Assembly: GCA_964427955.1 (NCBI GenBank)
Contig: CAYRWY010000114.1
Location: 1-14,048, forward strand
DNA length: 14,048 nt
Origin: JACRBK01 sp964427955
GTDB taxonomy: Bacteria; Chloroflexota; Anaerolineae; Aggregatilineales; Aggregatilineaceae
Direction: 5' to 3'
The position numbers and the translations under genes are program-made. Shown one piece after another: positions 1-7,508 of this stretch. Below the pieces are notes generated by a model. It was not told where the DNA came from. It made no database searches and was given only the letters and a program-made list of their open reading frames with translations. Every line of letters starts with the position of its first letter. Position 1 is the first letter of the stretch.

Positions 1-212
1 GGGGCGTAAGCCTCTGGGAGACTCGGTCGCTGCCAACTCATCCCTCGTTGTCTTTTCTACTCCTCTTCACTCCCGATCTAACCTCTATTCATACGTGTCG
101 TATTTTTGGATTGCCGCAGGCTGGTGTATACTGTGAATAGCCTGGCGGACAAACCAGAATAAAACTTTCCACGCGGGTCGGTGTCGTAGAACCTCATTCA
201 AGGAGGCGAAAC
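1..212. other. Non-coding region upstream of the first lipoprotein gene
   Basis: I see no convincing coding region in this stretch. It is less GC-rich than the genes, which fits an intergenic segment. It holds a weak promoter candidate around 105-132 and ends in a good ribosome binding site (AAGGAGG at 200-206) for the GTG start at 213. I found no clear terminator for an upstream gene. Confidence 0.5.
105..132 (+). promoter_or_regulatory. Possible sigma-70-type promoter for the first lipoprotein gene
   Basis: TATACT at 127-132 is a good -10 hexamer. A weak -35 match, TTTGGA at 105-110, lies 16 bases upstream. Transcription would start near 139, giving a leader of about 75 bases. The -35 is poor, so the call is tentative. 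Confidence 0.35.
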
Positions 213-3053
213 GTGGTGCGACGGATCACAATACTAGGGCTGTTGATAGTCGCCTTGTTCCTGTTGGCGGCCTGTCAGGGGAAGTTAAGCACGGAAAAAC
301 TCCCTGAGCCGAGCGCCACGCCGACCGTGCCGCCCACCAAAGTCGTGGTCAAGCCCACCGAAACTCCGTCTCCTTTTCCGACCACGGCGGCACCGCCGAC
401 GATAACGCCGATCCCTCCCACGGCCACGCTGACGGCTACGCCGCTGCCGACTGCCACGCCGACGGCTAACCTGACCGCCACCGCAGCCGTGATCATGACC
501 CAGCAGGCTGAGATCGAGCTGGGGATCGCGGCGACGTTAGCCGCTCAGCCGACGTACACGCCCTATCCGACCTATACGCCGATCCCTTCGCAGACGCCGC
601 TGCCCAGCGCGACACCCAGCGCGGTGCCGACCTGGGGCGCGGAAGCCACCATCGAGGCGCAGCGTACCCAGCGCGCCGACGTCGCCCAGGCGGTCGCCGT
701 AGCGGTCGAGGCGCTGCCGAGTGGCACGCCGTATCCGACCTATACCGTTTATCCGACGCTGACGACCGCGCCGAGCAGCACGCCGTATCCAACGAACACC
801 GCCTATCCGACGTTGACGACCGCGCCGAGCAGCACGCCGTATCCGACGAACACCGCCTATCCGACGTTGACGGTGGTACCCAGCAGCACACCGTACCCAA
901 CGAATACCGCCTACCCGACGTTGACGGTGATGCCGAGCAGCACGCCGTATCCGACGAATACCGCCTATCCGACCTATACGCCGATCCCTTCGCAGACGCC
1001 ACAGCCGACCTACACCGCTTATCCGACGCTGACGGTGGTACCCAGCAGCACGCCGTATCCAACCTATACCCTGTATCCGCAGCCGACCTGGGGCGCCGTA
1101 TCGACGATTGAGGCGCAGCGCACCCAGCGGGCCGAAGTGCTCCAGGCGGTCGCTGCGACGGTCGAGTCAGTGCCGAGCAGCACGCCCTGTCCGACTTACA
1201 CGCCGTACCCGACCTATACCCTGCTGCCGACCGCGACACCGCTGCCGCTGGCGACGCTGANNNNNNNNNNNNNNNNNNNNNNNNNNNNNNNNNNNNNNNN
1301 NNNNNNNNNNNNNNNNNNNNNNNNNNNNNNNNNNNNNNNNNNNNNNNNNNNNNNNNNNNNGCCGCTCCCATCGCTCACCCCAACGCCCAGCCCGACTACG
1401 TTCAGCCCGGTGTTGGCGACGATGACGCAGGTCATGGCCGAATTGACCGCGGCGGCCCGGGTCTCGCCCACGCCGCGCCCGACGCGGGCGCCCAGCCTGA
1501 CCCCCAGTCCGACGCTGACACCACTGCCGACCGCGACCCCGATCCCGCCGACGGCGGCGATCACGGCAGCGCCGCTGCCCGCCGGGCCAACGCCGGACCT
1601 CTTCGCGACGGCGACTGCCCAAGCGGGAACGCTGCTGCCCTCCACGGCTCCGACACTCAGCCTGGCTGAGATCCGAGCAACCGCCACACAAATTGTGTTG
1701 TGGGGCACATCCACCGCGCAGGCTGCGTCGGCGCTTCCGCCCACGCTCCGCCCGGAGGCGCTGACGGCGACCAAAATCATCGCGGATGCGACCGGGACGG
1801 CAGCCAGTGTGCCCGCCGAAGCGCCTTACTTCATGACGATGACGCAGGTCATGGCCGAATTGACGGCGACCGCGGACTATTTCGCTTCCATCCCGCCTTC
1901 CGCGACCTGGACGCCCCGGCCCACTCTGACGCTGACTCCTACCCCGACCTTCAGCCCGACGCCGGACTTCGGCGCGACCGCGACGCTGATTGTAGGCGCA
2001 GCGGCCACGCGCGCGGCGGTATTGGCTGCTCAGCCGCAGGACATGACCTATACGCTCCCCGACGGTTGGTCCGATCCCGAACGGGTGGACGCGCACACCC
2101 TGTTCCTGACCGATGGTACCGCGCAGCTCTTCATCTATCGGGGCGACGCGACCTTCTTCGAGTCTCGCTGGGGCATCCCGGCAGGGGAGACCGATCAGGT
2201 GGCAGCCGCGAATGCCCTGGCCGCGCATGTAGGCGGCGAGGTGGCCTCGTTCGAGGGGGCGGCAGCGATCCCGGTGACGCTGCCCGTGCGCGACGGCAAA
2301 GCGGGCGTGCTGTATCTGGCGCGGGTCAACGACAGCGAGTGGGTGATCCTGTCGGGCAGTGCGCCGGAGGATCAACTGGCGGCTTATCAGGCTGAGGTCT
2401 TCGAGCCGTTTATCCTTTCGCTGGACGTGGGTCCCGAAGTGACGCCGATGCCGGAACCGAGTCCCACTTCGGAGCCGATACCATCCTCGTTTGATCGTTA
2501 CACCAGCGAAGAACTCGGTCTGACTTTTGAGGTGCCCACCGGGTGGAAAGAGTACATCGATCAGAGCACGGATTTTTCGGAAGGCATGGCCGCCGTTCTC
2601 TTTTTTTCCGATCCGGCAGAGGCGAACAGTATGGATAGTGCCCCTGAACACCCGGCGCTGGCCTTTTTGCGGTTTAGTCCATCAGCCGAGTTCATGGCTA
2701 CGGCTTTTGATGGACCGGAAGCACTGCTGTCGTCATTAGGCGAAGACGGCGCGCAGATCCAGAGTCTCACCGACTTCGATTATCCGGCGGCGCGGCTGTT
2801 TATTGAGCAGGAAGAGCCACAGGGAGTGGTCTATGCCCTAAAATTAGGCGAGGATGATGGGCTTCTGGTGATCCTGGTCACCCCTGGAAGCCAGTCGCTC
2901 CGGTTGTGGGACGAGACGGTGATGCTGCCCATCGTGCGCTCGGTCCAGGTGACCGGCTCCGGTCCGGTGCCCGCGCCGACGCTGACGCCGCAGCCGACCT
3001 ACACCCCGCAGCCGACCTACACTCCGAATCCGACTTACACCCCGGTGCCCTGA
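213..3053 (+). CDS. Large Thr/Pro-repeat lipoprotein with two C-terminal PsbP/Mog1-like domains (spans an assembly gap)
   Basis: This is a predicted cell-surface lipoprotein of unknown function. Seen: a GTG start 6 bases after AGGAGG, a basic n-region, a hydrophobic stretch and an LAAC lipobox with Cys21. Residues from about 25 to 610 form a Thr/Pro/Tyr-rich stalk broken by short Ala-rich, probably helical segments (for example around residues 90-110, 142-167, 294-319 and 405-415). The stalk includes seven 18-residue repeats. Two globular segments follow, at about 612-735 and 760-916. Each opens with a pattern like 'Y-x-x-P-x-G-W', as in PsbP/Mog1-fold lipoproteins. A short PTYTP tail ends the protein. 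The 100-N gap falls inside the stalk, so the true length is unknown; the frame continues across only if the real gap length is 1 modulo 3. The domain call is by eye and moderately sure; the lipoprotein call is strong. Confidence 0.8.
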   Translation: MVRRITILGLLIVALFLLAACQGKLSTEKLPEPSATPTVPPTKVVVKPTETPSPFPTTAAPPTITPIPPTATLTATPLPTATPTANLTATAAVIMTQQAEIELGIAATLAAQPTYTPYPTYTPIPSQTPLPSATPSAVPTWGAEATIEAQRTQRADVAQAVAVAVEALPSGTPYPTYTVYPTLTTAPSSTPYPTNTAYPTLTTAPSSTPYPTNTAYPTLTVVPSSTPYPTNTAYPTLTVMPSSTPYPTNTAYPTYTPIPSQTPQPTYTAYPTLTVVPSSTPYPTYTLYPQPTWGAVSTIEAQRTQRAEVLQAVAATVESVPSSTPCPTYTPYPTYTLLPTATPLPLATLXXXXXXXXXXXXXXXXXXXXXXXXXXXXXXXXXXPLPSLTPTPSPTTFSPVLATMTQVMAELTAAARVSPTPRPTRAPSLTPSPTLTPLPTATPIPPTAAITAAPLPAGPTPDLFATATAQAGTLLPSTAPTLSLAEIRATATQIVLWGTSTAQAASALPPTLRPEALTATKIIADATGTAASVPAEAPYFMTMTQVMAELTATADYFASIPPSATWTPRPTLTLTPTPTFSPTPDFGATATLIVGAAATRAAVLAAQPQDMTYTLPDGWSDPERVDAHTLFLTDGTAQLFIYRGDATFFESRWGIPAGETDQVAAANALAAHVGGEVASFEGAAAIPVTLPVRDGKAGVLYLARVNDSEWVILSGSAPEDQLAAYQAEVFEPFILSLDVGPEVTPMPEPSPTSEPIPSSFDRYTSEELGLTFEVPTGWKEYIDQSTDFSEGMAAVLFFSDPAEANSMDSAPEHPALAFLRFSPSAEFMATAFDGPEALLSSLGEDGAQIQSLTDFDYPAARLFIEQEEPQGVVYALKLGEDDGLLVILVTPGSQSLRLWDETVMLPIVRSVQVTGSGPVPAPTLTPQPTYTPQPTYTPNPTYTPVP
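630..1173 (+). repeat. Higher-order direct repeat flanking the 54-bp array
   Basis: The segment at about 630-717, encoding TWGAxxTIEAQRTQRA followed by a helix, recurs at about 1086-1173, 456 bases downstream, with many synonymous differences. The stalk therefore grew at two scales: an 18-residue unit inside a larger module of Ala-rich helix plus Thr/Pro linker. The older divergence of the large module suggests it was duplicated before the small unit expanded. Confidence 0.7.
714..1091 (+). repeat. Seven tandem copies of a 54-bp coding repeat
   Basis: Seven consecutive 54-base units encode 18-residue repeats of the form xPSSTPYPTNTAYPTLTx. Unit boundaries fall at 714, 768, 822, 876, 930, 984 and 1038. 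Units 2 to 5 are nearly identical at both DNA and protein level, suggesting recent expansion by slippage or unequal crossing-over. The first and last two units are more diverged (PTYT for PTNT, IPSQTPQ for VPSSTPY). The unit is a multiple of three, so changes in copy number keep the frame. Confidence 0.9.
1261..1360. other. Assembly gap (100 N) inside the repeat stalk
   Basis: Exactly 100 N, the usual placeholder for a gap of unknown size. The flanks are both Thr/Pro-coding sequence but are not copies of each other. Unlike the second gap, bases are probably really missing here, most likely because the repeats could not be assembled. Confidence 0.95.
1419..1864 (+). repeat. 29-bp exact direct repeat pair (1419-1447 and 1836-1864)
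   Basis: The 29 bases encoding the core TMTQVMAELT occur identically at 1419-1447 and 1836-1864, 417 bases apart, in the same reading frame of the lipoprotein gene. The flanking bases diverge at once on the 3' side. This is another duplicated Ala-rich helical segment of the stalk. Confidence 0.85.
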
Positions 3054-3092
3054 CCACTGCTTCCCGGGGGAGGCCACCTCAAGAAACAAAAC

Positions 3093-3120
3093 TTTTGGTG
3101 CCCGAAGGGTATGTTATAAT
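3093..3120 (+). promoter_or_regulatory. Extended -10 promoter of the partner-switching operon
   Basis: TGtTATAAT at 3112-3120 is a perfect -10 hexamer with a TGn extension. The -35 region is weak (TTTTGG at 3093-3098, spacer 16), as is usual for extended -10 promoters. Transcription would start near 3127, leaving a leader of about 60 bases before the GTG at 3187. It lies between the lipoprotein and phosphatase genes, so the operon probably begins here. Confidence 0.65.
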
Positions 3121-3186
3121 AAGCGAACAGTGTAGTTCCTGTCTCGCTTTTTCATGTTGTCTTCATAGTCTGATTAAAGGCACACC

Positions 3187-5511
3187 GTGTCCAGAGGCCT
3201 TAGCACTAACCTGATCGCCCTCGTTGCTGTCGGCATCCTGATTGGCTTGATCGGGATGGTTACTTTGACGTCGTCACGGCTGGTCAATGACACCGTGACG
3301 GATCAATTCGGCTCCCAAGAACTACAGCTCGTCGGTTCGCTGGCGCAGCAGACGGAAGCGTACCTGGACAGCCTGAACTCCGACGTGGCCGGACTCGCGC
3401 TGCAACCGGTGATCTCGGCGACCAGTGGTCGCAACCGTGACGCTGCCCTGGCGCTCATGGCCGAACACGCGGCGAACCGCCCGGGCGTGATCGAGAGCGT
3501 GGTGGTCTTCGATCATTATGGGCAGCCGCGCTACGCCTGGCCGGAGGCGTTGCAGACGGTGATCGATGACGGCGGGAGCCTGCCTTTTGCGCTGCCGTCA
3601 CGCGTGACGGACCAGACCCGGGACGGCTTTTACGTCGCCCTGGATACCGAACTGATCCCCGCGTCCCATACCGGCAAGCCGCAAGGCACCTTCCTGCTGG
3701 TGACGCCGATTTTCAACGATCTGCGCAAGACCGACCTGCTGGCCTATGAGATCAACCTCGACCAGATGTTTACCCAGATCATGGGCGTGGTGAACCTGGA
3801 CAAGCGCGGGCAGTTGTGGGTGATCGACAATCTCGGCCAGACGCTCTTCCAGGCCAACGACTCGATCCCCCTGGCGACGCTGCTGGACCGCATCTCCCTG
3901 GCGTCGGTGACGAGTTCCCGCGAGCCTACTTTGAAGCACTACCCGCTGGGCGACGAAAAACGGCTGGCGGTGATGGCTCCCATCCGCGCCAAAGGCAACA
4001 ACCTGTTTGTGATTCTCAGCCGCGATACCAACCTGGCGCTGGATCGGGTCGGATCGGACCTGCGGCGGATTTTTGCCGAGGCGGCAGGGGCGATCATTTT
4101 TGTCGCCGTGCTGGCGATGCTGGTCGTGCGCTCCCTGGCCCGCGAGGCCCAGCGCCGCCAGCAGGAAGTCCAGCGCCGCCAGACGGCCCGTACCCTGCTC
4201 GAAATCTCCCGCGCGCTGAACTCTACGCTGGACCTGGAAGACGTGCTGCGCCGGATCATGGCCGAACTCTCCAATATCGTGCCTTACGACAGCGCGGCGG
4301 TCCTGCTGCTGGATCGGAACAAGCTGGCGATGGCGGCGCACCGCGGTGAAGACGCCGCCGAACATGACGTCGCGGAATTCGATCCGGACGAGGCGCACGC
4401 GGCCAACGAAGTGCTCCAGACCGGTCGCCCGCTAGTCATTCAAGATACGCTGCAAGACGAGCGCTGGAAGACCCTGATGCCCACCAGCGCGATCCGCTCG
4501 TGGATGGGGATTCCGCTGCGCGTGCGCGACAAGACGGTGGGCGTGCTCAACGTCAACAGCCATACCGTCGGGCGCTTCAGCCCCGAAGAAATCGAACTGG
4601 CCGAAGCGTTTGCCGATCAGGCCAGCGTGGCGCTGCAAAACGCGCGCCTGCACGAGGTCGAAGTCAAGCAGATCGAGCAGGAGTTGAGCATCGCGCGCGA
4701 CATCCAGACCAGCCTGCTGCCCTCGGCGGCGCCCCAGGTGGACCAGTTGGAGATCGCGGCGTACACGCTGCCCGCCCGGCAGGTGAGCGGCGATTACTTC
4801 CAATACCTGCCCATGCCCAACGGCCAGCTTGGGATCGCCGTCGGCGACGTGAGCGGCAAAGGCATCCCCGCCGCCATGCTGATGGCGGTGATCACCACGG
4901 CCCTGCGTGACGAAGTCGCCCTCAATTCGCGGCCTGCCGATCTCCTGAACTCGCTCAATCACCGGCTGCTCGAACGTATGAAATCGACGCACGTCAACAG
5001 CGCCCTGCTGGTCGGCGTGTTCGATCCGGCTACGCGCCATCTCGAACTGGCTAACGGCGGTATGGTCCAGCCCTACGTGCGCAACGGCCAGGAGTGGAGC
5101 TTCGTGCCGGTTGGCGGCTATCCCCTGGGATTGTCGCAGCGGTTGGCCTACGAGTCCAAGACCATTACCCTGGCCCCAGGGGCGCTGCTGCTGGTGGCGA
5201 CGGACGGCGTCGTCGAAGCGCAAAACACCGCCGGGGAAATGTTCGGGTTCGAGCGCCTCGAAGAACTGCTGAAAACGCTGCCGGAGGACATCGCCGCGCA
5301 GGAGTTGATCGACCGGATCATGGCGGCGGTCCGCGTGCACCTGGGCGATGAGGAGCCGCAGGACGACGTCACCATCCTGGCGATCCGCTCGCTCGAACTG
5401 GTGCGCGATTCCGAATCCGTCACGCTGCCGCGCAAGACCCGCCGGGTCGCGCCATCGTCTGAAGCAGCAGAGGTCCCGGCGGCCTCTGAAGAATCCAACA
5501 GGGGGGAATAG
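3187..5511 (+). CDS. RsbU-like membrane PP2C phosphatase with extracytoplasmic sensor and GAF domain
   Basis: This is predicted to dephosphorylate a STAS anti-anti-sigma protein, probably the one encoded at 7509. Seen, in order: a transmembrane segment at about 8-29; an extracytoplasmic region at about 30-295 resembling a dCache sensor; a second transmembrane segment at about 299-317; a basic helix; a GAF domain at about 333-487; a linking helix; and a SpoIIE-type PP2C domain (PF07228) at about 499-740. Expected metal-ligand acidic residues are present: D536 in SGDYF, D554 in GDVSGKG, D673 in TDGVVEA and D726/D727 in PQDDVT. I see no HAMP domain. The GTG start is supported by AAAGG at 3176-3180, 6 bases upstream, and by the transmembrane segment beginning directly after it. 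The stop lies 1 base before the next start, so translation is probably coupled. The family call is strong; the input ligand is unknown. Confidence 0.9.
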   Translation: MSRGLSTNLIALVAVGILIGLIGMVTLTSSRLVNDTVTDQFGSQELQLVGSLAQQTEAYLDSLNSDVAGLALQPVISATSGRNRDAALALMAEHAANRPGVIESVVVFDHYGQPRYAWPEALQTVIDDGGSLPFALPSRVTDQTRDGFYVALDTELIPASHTGKPQGTFLLVTPIFNDLRKTDLLAYEINLDQMFTQIMGVVNLDKRGQLWVIDNLGQTLFQANDSIPLATLLDRISLASVTSSREPTLKHYPLGDEKRLAVMAPIRAKGNNLFVILSRDTNLALDRVGSDLRRIFAEAAGAIIFVAVLAMLVVRSLAREAQRRQQEVQRRQTARTLLEISRALNSTLDLEDVLRRIMAELSNIVPYDSAAVLLLDRNKLAMAAHRGEDAAEHDVAEFDPDEAHAANEVLQTGRPLVIQDTLQDERWKTLMPTSAIRSWMGIPLRVRDKTVGVLNVNSHTVGRFSPEEIELAEAFADQASVALQNARLHEVEVKQIEQELSIARDIQTSLLPSAAPQVDQLEIAAYTLPARQVSGDYFQYLPMPNGQLGIAVGDVSGKGIPAAMLMAVITTALRDEVALNSRPADLLNSLNHRLLERMKSTHVNSALLVGVFDPATRHLELANGGMVQPYVRNGQEWSFVPVGGYPLGLSQRLAYESKTITLAPGALLLVATDGVVEAQNTAGEMFGFERLEELLKTLPEDIAAQELIDRIMAAVRVHLGDEEPQDDVTILAIRSLELVRDSESVTLPRKTRRVAPSSEAAEVPAASEESNRGE

Positions 5512-5512
5512 T

Positions 5513-6661
5513 ATGTCTCGTCACTCGAAGTTCGCGCACGTGATCGTCGTGATCGTCCTGCTGGCCGGGCTGCTGTCGGCCTGCGGGAAGGATGATAAGC
5601 AGTCGGAGAAAACCACGCCTACGCCGCCCGTCAACGCTCAATGGCGCCTGGGACTGGTCACGAACGTCGGCGGCACGATCTCGGATGGCGGTTTCAGCGA
5701 AAGTGCGCACAAGGGGGCCATGCGCGCCGCGCAGGCGTTCAACCTGGATTATACTTACGCGCTGTCGAAAGACGAGCAGGACTACGGGATTCAGCTTGAC
5801 AAGCAGATCGCCGAAGGGCGCAACGTGATCGTGACGGTCGGCTATCCGATGGAAACCATCACGTACGAGTATGCCCAGAAGAACCCCAGCGTGTATTTCA
5901 TCGGCGTGGACCAGAGCTACGCGGACAAGGACATCCCCGCCAACCTGATCGGCCTGCAATTTGCCGAGGACGAAGCGGCCTTTGTCGTGGGGGCGTTGGC
6001 CGGGATGATGACCAAATCCAACACCCTGGCGGTGATCGGCGGGATCGAGATTCCGCCGGTGGTGCGGCTGGCCGAAGGCTTCCGCAATGGCGCACAGTAC
6101 GTGAATCCGAAGGCGAACGTGTTGATCGTCTACACCGGTTCGTTCAGCGATTCCGAGTTGGGCACGCAGACCGCGCAGGACTTCATCGGCCAGGGCGCGG
6201 ACGTCATCTTCGGCGCTGCCGGGCTGACCGGCTATTCAGGCATCCAGTATGCCGCCCAGCAAGGGGTGTGGGTGATCGGCGTGGATCAGGACGAGTGGCG
6301 CACCAATTTCCGCGAAGGCGACGTCACCGGCTCCAACTACATCCTGACCAGCGCGATCAAGCGCATCGACAATGGCGTCTACCAGGCTATCGCCTCGGTG
6401 GTCGAGGGCCAAGCGACCGGCGGCGTGGTCGTCTTGAGCACGGCGGACTGCGGCGTGGGTTACGCCCCCTTCCACCAGGCGGACAGCAGCATCCCGTCCG
6501 ACGCGAAGACGATGATGGAGGCCATCTGGCGGGCGCTGGCCGCGGGGACGCTGCAAACCGGCGCCAGCTCGACCTCGACCACGCCGCCCGCCGCGTTAGC
6601 GCCGGGGACGCTGCCCGAGGTTCCGGCAGATGCGCCGCAGCTCAGTGATTGTGAAGGTTAG
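5513..6661 (+). CDS. BMP/PnrA-family substrate-binding lipoprotein
   Basis: This is a predicted extracytoplasmic ligand-binding lipoprotein of the basic membrane protein family (PF02608); characterised members such as TmpC/PnrA bind purine nucleosides for ABC uptake. Seen: an ATG start 6 bases after an AGGGGGG run; an LSAC lipobox with Cys24; a short charged and Thr/Pro linker; then a periplasmic-binding fold from about residue 44. Family-like motifs are SDGGFSES near the start, VGY, FIGVDQ, a GVDQDEW strand and a GVGYAPFHQ segment near the end. A Thr/Ser/Pro tail closes the 382-residue protein. The start at 5513 is preferred over an upstream extension, which would overlap the phosphatase gene in another frame and lose the signal peptide. 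No permease or ATPase gene is adjacent; it sits inside a regulatory operon instead. The family call is strong; the ligand is inferred. Confidence 0.88.
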   Translation: MSRHSKFAHVIVVIVLLAGLLSACGKDDKQSEKTTPTPPVNAQWRLGLVTNVGGTISDGGFSESAHKGAMRAAQAFNLDYTYALSKDEQDYGIQLDKQIAEGRNVIVTVGYPMETITYEYAQKNPSVYFIGVDQSYADKDIPANLIGLQFAEDEAAFVVGALAGMMTKSNTLAVIGGIEIPPVVRLAEGFRNGAQYVNPKANVLIVYTGSFSDSELGTQTAQDFIGQGADVIFGAAGLTGYSGIQYAAQQGVWVIGVDQDEWRTNFREGDVTGSNYILTSAIKRIDNGVYQAIASVVEGQATGGVVVLSTADCGVGYAPFHQADSSIPSDAKTMMEAIWRALAAGTLQTGASSTSTTPPAALAPGTLPEVPADAPQLSDCEG

Positions 6662-6673
6662 AGGGCAAACGCT

Positions 6674-7500
6674 ATGAGCACCGACAACATTGAACTCCAT
6701 TTGCCAAGTATTCTGGGGTATGAGAAAATCGCGCGCCGGGTCGCCGAGGCGGTGGCGGAACAGATGGAATTTACGCCGGACCGCATCGAAGACCTGAAAA
6801 CGGCGGTGGCCGAAGCCTGTATGAATGCCATCGAGCATGGCAACAACCAGGATCGGGCTATCCAGATTTCGGTGCAGATGGTGATCATGCCGGACAAGCT
6901 GGAAGTGCGGGTCTCGGATATGGGACTCCAGCCGATGCCCGATCCCCTGCCGCAGCCCGGCAGCGGCGAAATGCGCGGCTGGGGGATGTACTTCATTCAA
7001 AAGCTGGTGGACGANNNNNNNNNNNNNNNNNNNNNNNNNNNNNNNNNNNNNNNNNNNNNNNNNNNNNNNNNNNNNNNNNNNNNNNNNNNNNNNNNNNNNN
7101 NNNNNNNNNNNNNNGCAGCGGCGAAATGCGCGGCTGGGGGATGTACTTCATTCAAAAGCTGGTGGACGAGATGGAGATCACACGCCTGCCGGAGGGGGGG
7201 AACGAAGTCCGCATGACGTTGTACCTCGCGCGCCAGAGCGACCCCGATCCATCGGCGATCCAGCCGGTCACGCCGGAGCCATCGGCGATCCAGGCGGTAC
7301 CGCCGAAGCCGAGTGCAGTCCAACCGGCGGAAGTGAAACCGAGCGCCATCCAGCCTGCCGAGACCAAACCGAGTGCCATCCAGCCCGCCGAGGCTAAGCC
7401 AAGCGCCGTCCAACTGGCGGAGGCCAGGCCGAGCGCCATCCAACCCGCGGAAGTCAAGCCGAGCGCCATTCAGCCTGCACCCCTGTTGCCAGAAAGCTGA
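6674..7500 (+). CDS. RsbW-like anti-sigma factor serine kinase with decapeptide-repeat tail (assembly gap inside)
   Basis: This is predicted to bind and inhibit a sigma factor (or another partner) and to phosphorylate the STAS antagonist. After removing the gap and a duplicated 55 bases, 6674-7014 joins to 7170-7500 in one frame and gives 223 residues. Numbering refers to that product. The GHKL ATPase motifs are present: the N box with E47, N51, E54, H55 and G56; the G1 box S-D82-M-G84; and the G2 box RGWGM at 101-105 followed by a typical helix, LVDEMEI. The kinase domain ends near 138. Residues 141-220 are eight copies of a Pro/Ala/Glu decapeptide, an addition I do not know from classical RsbW. 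The start has AGAGGG at 6660-6665, 8 bases upstream, and lies 12 bases after the BMP gene. The gene should not be treated as broken. Confidence 0.88.
6960..7169 (+). repeat. 55-bp direct duplication flanking the gap (assembly artefact)
   Basis: Copies lie at 6960-7014 and 7115-7169, directly abutting the N run on each side, with no mismatch. They encode the G2 region of the kinase, GSGEMRGWGMYFIQKLVDE. A real duplication of an ATP-binding motif exactly at a scaffold gap is far less likely than unmerged contig ends. Confidence 0.92.
7015..7114. other. Assembly gap (100 N), spurious
   Basis: A 100-N placeholder between two contig ends that in fact overlap: the 55 bases at 6960-7014 are identical to those at 7115-7169. 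Deleting 7015-7169 restores a single open frame through the kinase gene. No sequence is likely to be missing. Confidence 0.95.
7249..7488 (+). repeat. Eight tandem 30-bp coding repeats (decapeptide PSA[IV]QPAExK)
   Basis: Eight consecutive 30-base units encode decapeptides of the consensus PSAIQPAEVK. The first two units are the most diverged (PSAIQPVTPE, PSAIQAVPPK) and the last ends in PAPLL. Synonymous third-base variation among units (gcc/gcg/gca, atc/att/gtc) suggests protein-level selection rather than only fresh slippage. The repeat forms the C-terminal tail of the RsbW-like kinase. Confidence 0.92.
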
Positions 7501-7508
7501 GGATGAGA

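Noticed and set aside
714..1091. Regular repeats that might be a CRISPR array
   Set aside because: The units are contiguous 54-bp coding repeats with no unique spacers, inside an open frame.
1167..2651. Minus-strand open frame of 494 codons across the first gap
   Set aside because: It is the shadow of the Thr/Pro lipoprotein; its Arg/Gly-rich product is the complement of the repeats and runs through N bases.
5348..5512. Upstream in-frame extension of the BMP lipoprotein gene
   Set aside because: It would overlap the phosphatase gene in another frame and bury the signal peptide. ATG 5513 has a good binding site and gives a clean lipobox.
6674..7216. RsbW-like gene as a pseudogene or frameshifted pair
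   Set aside because: The break is explained fully by unmerged contig ends; the joined frame is intact with all ATPase motifs.
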